From positions 1,633 through 65,632 of the forward strand of contig RWJK01000982.1 of assembly GCA_004335835.1 (NCBI GenBank): a DNA stretch of 64,000 nucleotides, read 5' to 3'. Of the stretch, positions 24,287-35,322 are shown piece by piece (position 1 is the first letter of the stretch; each line of letters starts with the position of its first letter). Under the pieces are notes generated by a model. That model had not been told where the DNA came from and made no database searches. It saw only the letters and a program-made list of their open reading frames with translations. This DNA comes from Scenedesmus sp. ARA3 (taxonomy: Eukaryota; Chlorophyta; Chlorophyceae; Sphaeropleales; Scenedesmaceae). The translations under genes and the position numbers were made by a program.

Positions 24287-25900
24287 GGCATCCAGGAAGC
24301 CCTGCCCCCAAGCCTCGGAAGGCACGTAACCAAACCTGCCGAATGCCACACCCATCATAGCCAGGTCAGCAGGGGCCATGTGCTGCAGCAGCGGCAGGCT
24401 GAGGCTGCAGCAGCGCCGCAGCAGCTTGCCATTTGGATTGAGGCCTAGCTCAGACATAGCATACAGCAGCAGGCACAGATGGCTCAGCCGCTGCTGCTGC
24501 TGCTGCTGCCCGGCGGCTTTGGAGCCGTTGCTGCTGCTGCTTGAGGTTGTCGCGTCTCCAGCTGCTGCTGCCGCTACTGCCCGCTGCTGCTTGGCTTGCC
24601 GCTGCTCCTCAGCGATTTGGCGTGCAACGACCTGCACAGGCGACAGCGATTAACCAACACAGCGGAAATTGGCAAGTGATGCAACGCTGTGCACAGCCCT
24701 GCACGGTTAATGCCACGCCATCACACATGAAGCAGCCTGCAGCTGTCATGTGTAGCCTGGACATTACATAAAACACAAAAACACAAGAACCGAATGCACG
24801 CTTGGGGGTTCGAAGGGTGTGCACAGCGCATGCCAGGGTCAGCAGAGCTCACCTTGCAGACCGCTGCACATGAGCCCCGCGCAAAGTGGGTGTGTGCAGG
24901 CAGCTCCAGCCGTGCCAGGCCCAGCAGCAGTGACGCATGCTCCGCCCACGGCAGCACCTCACCCTGCTGCTGCAGCTGCTGCTGCTGGGGTGCTGCTGCG
25001 GCTGCTGCTGCCCCCAGTGCTGCCTGGTACTGCCGGGCCAGTGCGTTGCGCATGGGGTCCCTCAGCGCTGGTGCTTTGACTCGCAGGTTGACCAGCGCCC
25101 AGGCCACCGCCACGCATTCCTGCAAGCACACAACCCGCAGGAAAGTGTGTGAGAAGCATTGTGAAAGCGTTATCTTGTGAGGGTCTCACTAAAAAGGAGA
25201 GAGAGTGATGGAGAGAGCATGCGCTGCTGCTGCTTGTACTCCCTTCTCGATCGGCCAGGTGCAAGCAAACTGAAACACCTGCTGCACATGTGCCAGGGGT
25301 TGATCCTTGCATGTAATGAGCGGGAGAAAATCACATATGGGTCCTGGTGATGTTTGCCAAAAATGTTTGGGTGATGACAATAGCATCTCATGTCACAGCC
25401 TCAATCACCCTAGGAGTGAGGTGCTGCTGCTGGCACTGCTGCTGGCACTGCTGCTGGCACTATCTTTTACTGCTGCTGGCGCTACTTGCAGTCTGTTGGG
25501 TGCAGGGTGGGTATGCCGCACTCGAGCCAAGACTTGTGTATTAGCGCTGCATGATTTGTGTGGTGACCAAAAAGAAAAGTATGCCCCATGTCACAGCCTC
25601 TGACTCACCCGAGGTGTGAGGTGCTGCTGCCACTGCCACACCAGCCGCAGCAGCTGCTGCAGCAGCCGCCTCGCAGCCGCCTTGTGCTGCCCAGCAGGCA
25701 CTAAGCCCCGCCTGTAAACCCTCTGCAGCGCTGTCAGGCACCAGCAGACAATGCCAGGGTTTAGGTGCTCGCCAAACATGTCATAAACCCTAGCGATGTC
25801 CTGCCAGCTGGTGACCTCTTGGCTGAGGTGCGCTGTCAGCTGCCGCTGCAGCTGGCGGTACAAGACCGGCAAAACCTCGGCACTGGACGCCTCAACACCC

Positions 25901-25932
<32 letters not shown>

Positions 25933-26578
25933 CACATCTGTGGCTGTACTGCTGCTGTCGGCTGTACTGCCGGTTGTACTGCCTGTGGCGGCTTGTTGTA
26001 CTGCCTGTGTGCTGTTGTACTGCACCCTGCAGATCTCTTCTGCCAGCCACTGAGCCCTCTGCAGGCAGGGGGCAGCAGCAGCAGCAGCAGTGGCAGCACT
26101 GCCATAGTAGCCCCAGCTCTGAGCAGACTGTGACGCACTGCGCTGCTGCTGCTGCTGCTGCTGCTCCTTGACGATTGACAGCAGCTGCAGCACCCTGGCA
26201 TCTGCTATGCTGCCTCTGGACTGCTGCTGCTGCTGCTGGGCCCAACTAGCCGGCAGCACAGCCTCCTGTTGCTGCTGCTGCTGTTGCTGTGGCTGTGGCT
26301 GTGCAGTGCTGGAGGTCTCCACCTGCTGCTGCTGCTGTTGCTGCTGCTGTTGCTGTTGCTGCTGCTGCTGCCACCTTGCGCTGCCCGCCCTACTCCTGTC
26401 TAGCTGAGCTAGTGACCCAAGGTCCTGCTGCTGCAGGGCAACGCGGAACTGCCCATCCATGCTGATCCTGTTGCTGCTGCTGCTGCTGCTGCTATCCACT
26501 GCTTGTGTTTGTTTGTTCTGCATTGTGCTGGTCTGCACTGCTGACAACACCTGCTGTACAAACTCATCATCCCAGGGC

Positions 26579-26625
<47 letters not shown>

Positions 26626-26751
26626 GCCAGCTGGTTGGCCGCCGCCGCTGCTGCTGCTGCTGCTGCTGCCGCTGTTAGCAGCAACACCTGATATGCACTG
26701 CACCAGCGCAGTGACCTGCCAGTCTCCAGCTGCTACCTGCTGCTCTGCACT

Positions 26752-26790
<39 letters not shown>

Positions 26791-27022
26791 GTGTTGCCCG
26801 GCACTCGCCAGTGTTGCTGCTGCTGTGCCGATGCCCACAGCCCAAGGCCTGGCTGGGATGGAGCTGGGGTCAACAATCAGCTGGCCTGCTGCTGACATGT
26901 ACGGGTAGCTGGCTTGCTGCTGCTGCTGCTGCTGCCGCTGCTGCTGCTGCTGCTGCTGTGTCGCCTGCGCCGTGCTTGGCTCACTGACGGCAGTGCTCAT
27001 GGCTGCTGGTGTGCTACTAACA

Positions 27023-27053
<31 letters not shown>

Positions 27054-27591
27054 TGGAAGTGTCTGTACTCTTGCCAGATCTACGCCGTGTCCGCTGCTTG
27101 GCAGCAGGAGCCGCACTGCTGCTGCTGCTGCTGCCGCTGCTGCTGCTACTGTTGCTGATGATTTGTGCAGCAATCCAGCCCTCCAGGCCAAGCGTGGAGG
27201 GATCTGCAGCATTGGCCGGCGACGCTGTGGCAGCAGCAGCAGCAGCTGCCGCTGAGCAGGCTAACAGGGTTGCTGCATGCTGCCTGGCAGGCGAAGCGAG
27301 GTGTGCATGGGAACTGCTTGTGCTGCGGCCAGCATGGCGAGCAGGCTGGCTGACGCTTCGCCGGCTGTTGCGTACAGCAGTAGCAGTGCTGCCGCTGCTG
27401 CTGTTGCAGCTGCCTGAAGAGCAGATGGATTGTGTGCAGGTGGTTGCTCTGCAAACACCTGCAGGCATGCACTTCTGCATGTGCCTGCTGGCAGTGCTGC
27501 TGCTACTGCTGTTGATGCCGCCGCATACAGGTGCTGGCAGCTGAGGCGGCCCAAGTGGCCTGCCAGCCAATTGGGAGCTACTAATGTTCAT
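23120..27591 (-). CDS. OPR-like helical-repeat protein, probably organelle-targeted
   Basis: Exons 27591-25609, 25119-24853 and 24631-23120, all phase 0, give 1,253 residues. The N-terminal half is mostly Ser/Ala/Gln runs behind a Ser/Arg-containing leader that could be a chloroplast or mitochondrial transit peptide. Helical repeats of octotricopeptide type, a hydrophobic helix then (G/L)xxPxxxW, are seen as ARVYDMFGEHLNPGIVCW, AVAWALVNLRVKAP, YAMSELGLNPNGKLL, GRFGYVPSEAWGQGF, AVHSMNLSPSEPWL, AMLKLQMQPQAAWLL, WALSKAACLLPED, LGLMQLQCRPGPGFM and YQGLGFTPSQSLM. OPR proteins of green algae bind organelle RNA and act in its stability, splicing or translation; the target here is unknown. No RAP domain or nuclease is seen. 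The ATG at 27591 is the first in frame. The exon 1 donor edge is echoed at about 25385-25430. Confidence 0.75.
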
Positions 27592-28726
27592 GGAGGCGTC
27601 TTTTCAGTGCATGTAAGACCCAGAACTGCTGTGCGCTACTGGTGCACGGGTGCTTGAGATGCAGCCAGCCCTCAGGTGGGGTCAGCACCAGAAGAAGAAG
27701 GTGTTGCGCGACAGCCGATTCCTCCCCATTGGCACAACTTGATTCCTATTACTGAGAGATACTGTTTTTTGACGTATTTAGGTGCCAATCACACGGCAGC
27801 CACGGCACATCAATCGCGTAGGTCTCCAAATGAACAGTCGGCAAATACAAACAAGTTTCATAGAGTGTTGTACTGTTTCAAGACTTGTTCAGCTGCAATG
27901 GACCTTGTTTGAGTTTGATGCGACAGTCCTGCTGCTGGTCAGTTCGGCCCAGGTGCTCAACATTGCTTGTGTGTCCAACAGTGGCATGATATATGTACTT
28001 GTGAGTGCTGCAACACGACGGGTCGATCGGTGCACGTGGCGGAAACACTTGTTAGTAGGTAGGAGAGTTGGCGCTCTGTCTGGCAGTGCCGGTGCCAGGC
28101 ACCCTGATGTTGCCGATGTGTTGTTGAAGACAACCACACCAAACGATTAACTACAATAATGTATACAACGACACAACGGGCAGTGACCGACGGCCAATCG
28201 TCGAGACCTGCTGCTGTTCAACATCCTGGTGCCTGTGTGAGCCAGGCCCAGGGCATTGAGGCATGATGCCCCGGACACTGCTCAGCTGCCACTGCTGCAA
28301 GTGACACGAGATGAATGTTAATTGCTCGATTAATCTAGGCACTGCACTGCAGGTCCAGCATATGACAGCGCAGGCACCCCTCAGCGCTGCAAACTCTGGA
28401 CATCATGTCCATGATGGAGCAGGCGTTGCAAACACCAGCGTAGCCAAAAGTAGATTACAGCTTTCTGAACGTGCGCAGTCACATATGTATGAAAATAAAC
28501 AAAACACTGCCATGAACGACTGGATGGCCCAGACCTGCACTACGCTCCTGCAGACAGCGGCGATGGCACAGCCCCTCGCAACACCCAAACCATTCACGCC
28601 ACACAACGTTGGTTTGCTACCATGCCACACAGTTGCTGTCAAAACGCCATGCTTGGCACAGCCAAAATTAAAACACCTCCTGCTTCACAGCCACAACCAG
28701 CCGCTGTCGCAATCCTTCCATTTTTA
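27592..28726. promoter_or_regulatory. Intergenic: 5' of OPR-like gene, 3' of secreted-protein gene
   Basis: Lower GC, no triplet array and no splice-consistent coding chain on either strand. It should hold the OPR-like promoter and the 3' UTR of the gene ending at 28727. Nothing else is supported. Confidence 0.35.
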
Positions 28727-30077
28727 TCAGACCTCCAGCGCCTTGCAGCCACTTGGCGGGCGCGCCGCCAGATAGTCGCTGCTGGCACACGCCCTGTCAG
28801 CACAGCCGGCAGCCACCAAACCCTTCACAAACGTCTCGATTGCAGCATGTGCATCCTTGCAATCCTTGGCCTGCTCGTGCCCAAACTCCAGGAGCCTCAC
28901 ATAGGTGGGGATCTCCAGCTTAAGCGGCACTGCTGCTGCTGCTGCTGCAGCCGCATTATGTTTGTTGTTGCCAGACACAGGGCAGCTGGTGCTGCTGCAG
29001 CCAGCCCAGCTGGGTGGCTTGCTGTTCGGTGCTGTGCCGGCAGCAGCAGCAGCAGGTGGCAGCCAGGCGCGCCCGGCGAGGGCGCTGTCGACGGCTGCGA
29101 CAGCTGCCGGGAAGGTGGCGCAGCTGACGGCAGCGCTGCTGCTCTGGCTCTCTGCAGCCATCAGGCGCACCCATATAGGGCGAGTTGACTCAACTTATGA
29201 CAATTTACCTGCATGATGCAGTACTACTGCACGTAGTACATGCATGGCTGTGCTTGCAGGAACGCGTCCATGTGAATGCCGGATAGCGGCAAGCACGCTG
29301 TGTTGGGACACCAAGAATGCTTGCAGGCATTATGAGCTGTTACCAAAACAATTTTAACATGTTACTTGGTTCGCTCCACTGCATGCTGCCTGTACAAGGC
29401 TTGCCAACCGACGATAAGAATCCCTTTGCAGGAGCAACAATGCTGCCAGGCCAATTGCTAATTTTGGCGTCTGTTAATCCCGCTGCGCCTTACGTCTAGC
29501 AGTGCATGGGTTCACCCTCCTTTCATGTGAGGCAACAGCACGGGCGGCATCGCTTCCATGTCATGTCGCTGGCCGACATCTCACACCTTTAATGGTGGCC
29601 TCTGCCATCACATGCAGCAGCACGTCTGCTGTCTCGCCATCAGCACTGCACAGCCAGTACTTCATCTCCGCCTCTAGGCGGTTTGTGTCGATGAGCACTG
29701 CAGGTTCAAGGAAATCAAGCAGCAACGCTGCTCGAACATCGGCTCAACATCTTGAGTCGAGGAGAAGCTATGTGCAGGTTCCAACGTTGCAGCAGAGCCG
29801 GGTCAAGGTACGGCGCAGCTACGGCGCACTCTCTCCACACACAGCCAAAGCAATGAAGCACAGCTGGTCAACTGCTTCTTGATAACTGATAAGCGCAAGA
29901 CACTGTGCATGAGCTGCCATGTCTCGATCGATCGGGTACGGTCTTGCCTGTCTTTCCGAGACCTGCTGTGCGTGCCGACAGCGCCAGTTAAGATGTGCGC
30001 AGCTCACCATACGCATATGCAGGAGCCAGTAGCACCATGCATACGGCCAGCAAAGCAAGCAGCCTTGAGGAAGCCAT
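28727..30077 (-). CDS. Secreted Cys-containing protein of unknown function
   Basis: Exons 30077-30008, 29922-29830, 29697-29587 and 29151-28727 join in phase to 232 residues. Residues 1-22 (LLALLAVCMVLLAPAYA core) form a signal peptide. The mature chain reads CLALISYQEAVDQLCF, then MKYWLCSADGETADVLLH, an Ala/Pro-rich linker with SWAGCSSTSCPVS, and a C-terminal helical part (YVRLLEFGHEQAKDCKDAHA) ending SSDYLAARPPSGCKALEV. About ten cysteines follow the signal. The exon 2 acceptor (29922) is the weakest junction: it lacks a good pyrimidine tract and was chosen because it restores the frame. The last exon alone is a solid open frame. I do not recognise the family. Confidence 0.55.
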
Positions 30078-30465
30078 GGCAGTCTGTGTTTGATGCGGAG
30101 CCTGCCTTGGGCAGCGTTGTCAATTTATGCGGGACTGTACACTTCGAACAATTCTGTCAACTACAAGCCGAAGCTTACATGATCACATTTGCATCCAGGC
30201 AATCCTGACTATACGCTGATAACGCGGCGACGTGACCAAGACCAGCAGAAGAGTAATAGTCACACTGCTGGGAATATCATCAGGCTGCCAAAACAACTTT
30301 GGCAGCAGACACATTGCACAGTCTGCTGGGCCTCGAAGAAGCTACTAGCTCTACATCACATGAACCTCCAACCACTGCAACAACAAGTTGAGACAGCACG
30401 GCAAGCAGCACACGCAGCCGCCCAAGTTCCGGCTGTGCAACACTGCACTCTCCCAATGACCCCGC
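30078..30465. promoter_or_regulatory. Short intergenic spacer
   Basis: About 390 bp between the start of the secreted-protein gene and the end of the GDSL esterase gene, both minus strand. No feature is recognised beyond presumed promoter and 3' UTR. Confidence 0.35.
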
Positions 30466-32690
30466 CTATCCTTGCTTCTTCTCCTTTTGCTGCTTCTCTT
30501 GCTCCTTCTTGTCCCTCTCCTGCTGCTGCTGCTGCTGCTGCTGTTGTGCTGCGGCCTGCATCTGCGGCAGTGCTGCTGCCCAGAAGGCGTCAGGGTCGGC
30601 AGCGTCCCACTTGTCCCACCAGGGGAACTGGTTGGACAGTGCCTCCAAGCTGCAGCAACATTTAAAATTCAGATTTTGAATTGTCATGTGCCAGCATCAG
30701 TAGATGCAGCAGCAGCAGGGCAGTCGAAGTAGGCAATGGTGATTCAGAGTGGTATGCATTGGGTGGTGGATGCGGTCAAGGGCAGCTGCAATTGCATGGG
30801 CAGCTGCACACAGGCTGCACAGCTGGCACGCCAACATATGTCAGCGCTGCCGTATTCCAATTGCGGCGCTGCAATGCATGCAGCACAGACAGGGCTGAAC
30901 AGCACATGCCACCTCACCAGCTGCTGTGCTGCTTCCCATGCGCACAGGCACCCACCTGACCTCCATTTAGGCCCTGCCCAGCACCTCCCGCAGCAGCTGC
31001 GCTGTTGCTGTGCTGCGCCTGGCCCCACCCACACCACAGCTGCCGCATCCCCCAAGTACACAGACCCCCACCTGTTGTAAGCTCTAGGTAAGCGAAGCCC
31101 ATCATGCAGTGCAGACAGCGCTGAGCAGCACATGCCACATCACCAGCTGCTGTGCTACCTCATGCCCACAGGCAGCTGTGATGTGCTGCGCCTGGCCCCA
31201 TCGTCAGTCAAGGAGCCATATAATGTTGTCTCTTTACATCAGGTGTTGCTGCGGTGCTGCATCCCCATGCACACAGCCACACCCACCTGAGCTCCGGGTA
31301 GGCCGCGGCCAGGGTGTCCCGCAGCAGCTGCGCTGGTGTTGTTTTTGATAAAACAGAGTTTGCATGTTGTTTGAAGCAAGCGAGCGAGCTGCAGCTGCCC
31401 CATCCACACCACAGTTGATGCCTCCCATGCACACACAGCCACCCAAATGAGCTCGGGGTAGGCCCTGCCCAGCACCTCCCGCAGCAGCTGCCCCACCCAC
31501 ACGGCATGTTGCTGCATTCCCATGCACAGTATTTACCCACCCACCTGAGCTCCGGGTAGGCTCTGGCCAGGGTGTCCCGCAGCAGCGTCCACACCTTGCG
31601 GCTGCCTGCTGGCGTGAAGTGCAGCCCGTCGTCAAACAGGCTGCAGGAGAAAACAACAAAGCCATTGCAGGGCAGGCAGGCAAGGCAGGCAGGCAGGCAG
31701 GCAGGCAAGGCACACATCCGTGTCGACATGTCATTCGGCAGCCCATTTCAAACAGACTGCTGGCAGGTGGGGTCGTGCTTAGGTCAAGGCGCCGTCCAGC
31801 AGTGCACAGCCCTGCCGTGCACTGGTATAGCCCCCCCTGGCAAACCATACATTGCAGCTCCGCCGCACCTCTGTCTCTGCTGTGCCAGTGCTCTCACCAG
31901 TCCCGCCAGCCTGGCACCGCCTGCAGCTGCTCATACAAGTCAACCAGTGGCAGCCCCAGCGCCTGCGCTGTGGCCCTGGCTGCTGCTGCATAATGGCCTG
32001 CGTACTCAAGGGTGCGGTCTGGCGGCACGGCAGTGCTGATGCCCATGCGCTGCAGGTGGCACCAGGGCAGGATGCAGCAGGAGTATGAGATGTAGGGTAA
32101 AGGGCGATGCAGCAGGCAAACATGGGACATCTCAGTGCTGATGCTCATGCGCTGCAGGGGGACAGGCGGCCGCAAGCGGGAGATGCGGGGTGGAAGGTGG
32201 TGGCAAGCAAACATGAGACATGTGAAGTGGTGACAGCAAGGTGGTTCTTCATGTCTGAAGGGCGACGATGCAGCAGCAGCAGCAACATGTGCGCATGAGC
32301 CAAACAGTGGCTGCGGCGCTGGCGTGATGCCTGTTGACAGCCACCAGCAGCCACAGCCCCGGCAGCGCAGGCCGTTGCAAATTTGTTCTGCAGTGTCGAC
32401 GACTTTTGCGACTGCCGCCATCCACAGAGCATCCGCCTAGGCTTCCAGCAGCACGCAGCAGCTTTCACAAACAACGTTGCGCCAGCCCATCTGCTGCACA
32501 CCTTCTGCTGGTGCCGCACGCGCGCGTCATCGCCTACTGATGGCGGCGTGAGCAGCACGATGCGTTGTATGCCTGCTGCACGCGCCATGCGCACCATGGC
32601 TGCCAGGTTGTCACCAAACTCGGCCGCGGGCACGTGCTGCCGCTCCCTGGCCATGAGCAATGCAGCAGCGCCCACGGGTGAACCATGCAC

Positions 32691-32730
<40 letters not shown>

Positions 32731-34151
32731 CCCATTTCAGAGTCAGTCTGGGTTGTGGACATCGTAGGCAATGTCAGCTGTTTTCGAATAGCGTGCCTTG
32801 GCAAACCACAGGGCTGAGCATAACTTTCGCCACACCACAATCAGCACGGTCAAACAGCCAGGTGCAAATGCCTGCGCAGTGCAGCAGAATCCAGCCACAA
32901 ACCACCACTGCGGTCACTCCCGCCGAGCGCCCGGGTATCGCGGCATCATTGGCGCCGAACCAGATCGTCATCAGCGCCACCTGCTGGCCTGATGCTGTGT
33001 CTTGCACCAGCACCTGCTCCAGCAGCTTGAGGCCCCAGCGGCTCTTGTAGCTATTTGCAAGCCACACCACATGCACGGCTGCGTACCAGCAAAAATGTGC
33101 CCAGAACGTCTGCTGTGGTGAAATATCTATGGACAGTACTCTGCTGACTAGAACACTCACGCGGAGCGCCCCGGTATCGCCGCGTCATTAGCGCCGAACC
33201 AGATCGTCATCAGCGCCACCTGCTGCCCTGATGATGCCACTTGCGCCAGCACCTGCTCCAGCAGCTTGAGGCCCCAGCGGCTGTTGTAGCCGCCGCAGCC
33301 GCGGTTGACCACATCCAGCTACACGTCACACGGCAGCAGCAGCAGCAGCAGCAGCGGCGTATTGATGGCGCATGCAGCGATCTATCTAAATGCTGGCAGG
33401 CACGGCACGGCTCAGCTGTGCCGTGTGCAGCATATTGCTCATGCTTGTCTATGCTGGGCTGCCAGAGTGCCTGTCCATGATGGCAAGCGGCTGCACTGCG
33501 CCGTAGGTTGCAACCCAACAGCGCGGAGGAGATTACATCAGGCAGTATGGTGTCTGCTGCTGCGGCTGCTGCTGTTGGAGAGGGCGTTTGTGCAACATCT
33601 ATACCCTCACCTTGCGGGCAAAGTGGTGTGCCAGCGCAGCCCCCCAGCCGCCGTCAGGGTCCATGCTGCGCTCTGTCAGGCTGCAGCGGCAGCAGCATGG
33701 CAGGTTCATATGCATCAAGATTCAGGCCAAGCCTGCAACTTGCGTTCCACCCTACAGTGTGCTCTGCCACAGCACCGTGTGCATGCCAGCGCTTCAGGGA
33801 AAGCAGACCGTGAGGCAGCCAATAACACAGCTCTGGCAACTGCCTCTACGCCACTGACTGGCCAGGCTATGTGCAAATCTGTTTGCTGTGATATGAACAG
33901 CCTGATGAAATGATGTGTTCTACACAGGGTTTCCTCAGACAAGCTGCCAGGCTGCCGCCTCACCTGTCTCCGAACAGCAGCGCCACTGGGCGCACCAGGC
34001 ATGGCGGCTGCTCATTGGCCATGGGCACCTGCAGCGGCTCGACACGGCCTTGCGGGCAGCTGCTGCTGCTGCTGGTTGCAGCTTTCTGCAGGGCTGCGGC
34101 AGGCTTGCTACTGCTGCTGTTGGCAGTGTCTCGTGTCCTGCAAGACGACAT
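30466..34151 (-). CDS. GDSL/SGNH esterase, IAH1-like
   Basis: Exons 34151-33964, 33680-33611, 33318-33161, 32646-32502, 32049-31898, 31640-31545 and 30649-30466 join in phase to 330 residues. SGNH blocks: I, LLFGDSLTERSMDPDGGWG, with the nucleophile Ser completed across intron 1; II, NRGCGGYNSRWG; III, IWFGANDAA; V, DDGLHFTPAG with catalytic Asp and His. QHVPAAEFGDNL and AAGIQRIVLLTPP match the isoamyl-acetate-hydrolysing esterase (IAH1) branch, which cleaves short acyl esters. The C-terminus continues with FPWWDKWDAADPDAFW and a Gln/Lys-rich tail. The first 45 or so residues are Ser/Ala-rich, so the start is uncertain. There is no clear signal peptide, so a soluble enzyme is likely. Introns after exons 3 and 6 and before exon 5 hold echoes of exon edges. 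Confidence 0.87.
30950..31640 (-). repeat. Echo array of the esterase exon 6 3' edge
   Basis: The genuine exon ends at 31545 (LARAYPELR). The same coding edge plus donor recurs at about 31445-31490, 31280-31335, 31065-31100 (decayed) and 30955-31005, together with shared intron text around CATGCACA. A CAGG tetranucleotide run lies at about 31672-31715 in the intron before exon 6. Confidence 0.8.
32935..33318 (-). repeat. Duplicate of esterase exon 3
   Basis: The segment 32935-33060 repeats most of exon 3 (SRWGLKLLEQVL to IWFGANDAAIPGRSA) with near identity. It is the largest echo in this gene and keeps the GAND block. Its donor position reads CGGGAG instead of CGTGAG, so it has lost its GT. 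Confidence 0.85.
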
Positions 34152-35322
34152 CAACGGGATTTGCAGGAAGGAGGTGGGTGCAGCATGAGGAAGCAGTCGT
34201 GTTGACAGCGCTACTACCCGCTGTCTAGATAAGCATATGTGTCTTGGGGTTTTAAGTGTGGATGTAGGCAGAAGCAGTACACACAACATATGCTGTGCCT
34301 TGATGAAACAAATCCTGCATGGCTTCAGTGCTACCCTGTGGCTGCTTCAGCTGCATCATAAACATGACAGCCATGACATGTGCTTCACAGCTACCTGTAT
34401 AGGCTGGCTGTTAATTGATTGCTTGCTGCTCTGCCTTTCAGCGGGTGCAGGCTAGATGCTGTGGCAAAGTGCATGCTACAGCGCAGTACAGCAGCACGAG
34501 TATTTGTGTCACCTTGACGCAGCGAACAGCTGCGGTGGGTTGCTCAGCAGCAGCAGGATCAGTGCTGGAAGGCCCAGCAGCAGCAGGTACCGTGGCTTGC
34601 AGGGCAGCAAGCTGTGTGGCACGTCAGCAGTGGGAGACAGCTGGCCTGAGTGGTGAGATTGGCGCATCTATTCAGGCTGCACCAGGCATGTTGTGTGCAA
34701 ACACCAAAAGCGCTTGTACCAGGTCGTAACATCAGGATTCTGCCTGATACCAGCCTGTACTTGAGCAGAGGTGCACACAGCAAGTAACAGAACTTGTGAT
34801 AGGTGGTTGGGGTTCAAAATGTGAGTAATCTCACGCTTTTACACTGGTGCACCTTTCATACGCTTGCAGACAAACGTTTTGAAGTAAACTCGTTGGTTAT
34901 CACTCGTCACAAACCGCAGCAGTTCTGGGTGATTACTTCTTGAAGCCGACTGAACCTGTGCAATCAATCAGACTTTGATGCAAGTTGCTCTTGGTTTCTC
35001 TTACAAAACTACGTTACAGTCACCATTTTAGTGGCTCGGTTGCCACCTTCGTACCCGCGTCCGGTGTGAGCCAATTCGCCGGGAGAGCCTCTGCTCCAGG
35101 CCTTCCGTCAATTACCATCAGTGTCAGTACTACAACAGCACCAGAGAACTAGCTACTGCTGGGCGGCAATCCGGGCAACACACTGGCAGCAGCTGCAGCT
35201 CCCAGCAGCAGCGACCAGTGAACCGACAGGCTGAGCTGCAGGAAGCTGCACACAGCGCTTGGGGAGTCTGACATGTGTCTGGTTTTGCCCTGACGGCAGT
35301 TCAGCAGCCGCAGCAGACCCCC
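34152..35322. promoter_or_regulatory. Divergent promoter region (esterase minus, SGNH protein plus)
   Basis: About 1.2 kb between two divergent starts. It is AT-richer around 34800-35000. No exon or repeat is supported. A GTG at 35275 extends the downstream frame, but GTG is not a usual start in nuclear genes, so the ATG at 35323 was preferred. Confidence 0.4.

Noticed and set aside
27676..28150. Plus-strand open frames upstream of the OPR-like gene
   Set aside because: Low-GC sequence, overlapping frames, no consistent splicing or recognisable motif.
35275..35322. Start of the SGNH-like protein at GTG 35275
   Set aside because: GTG is not expected as a nuclear start; the ATG at 35323 is in frame and just downstream.
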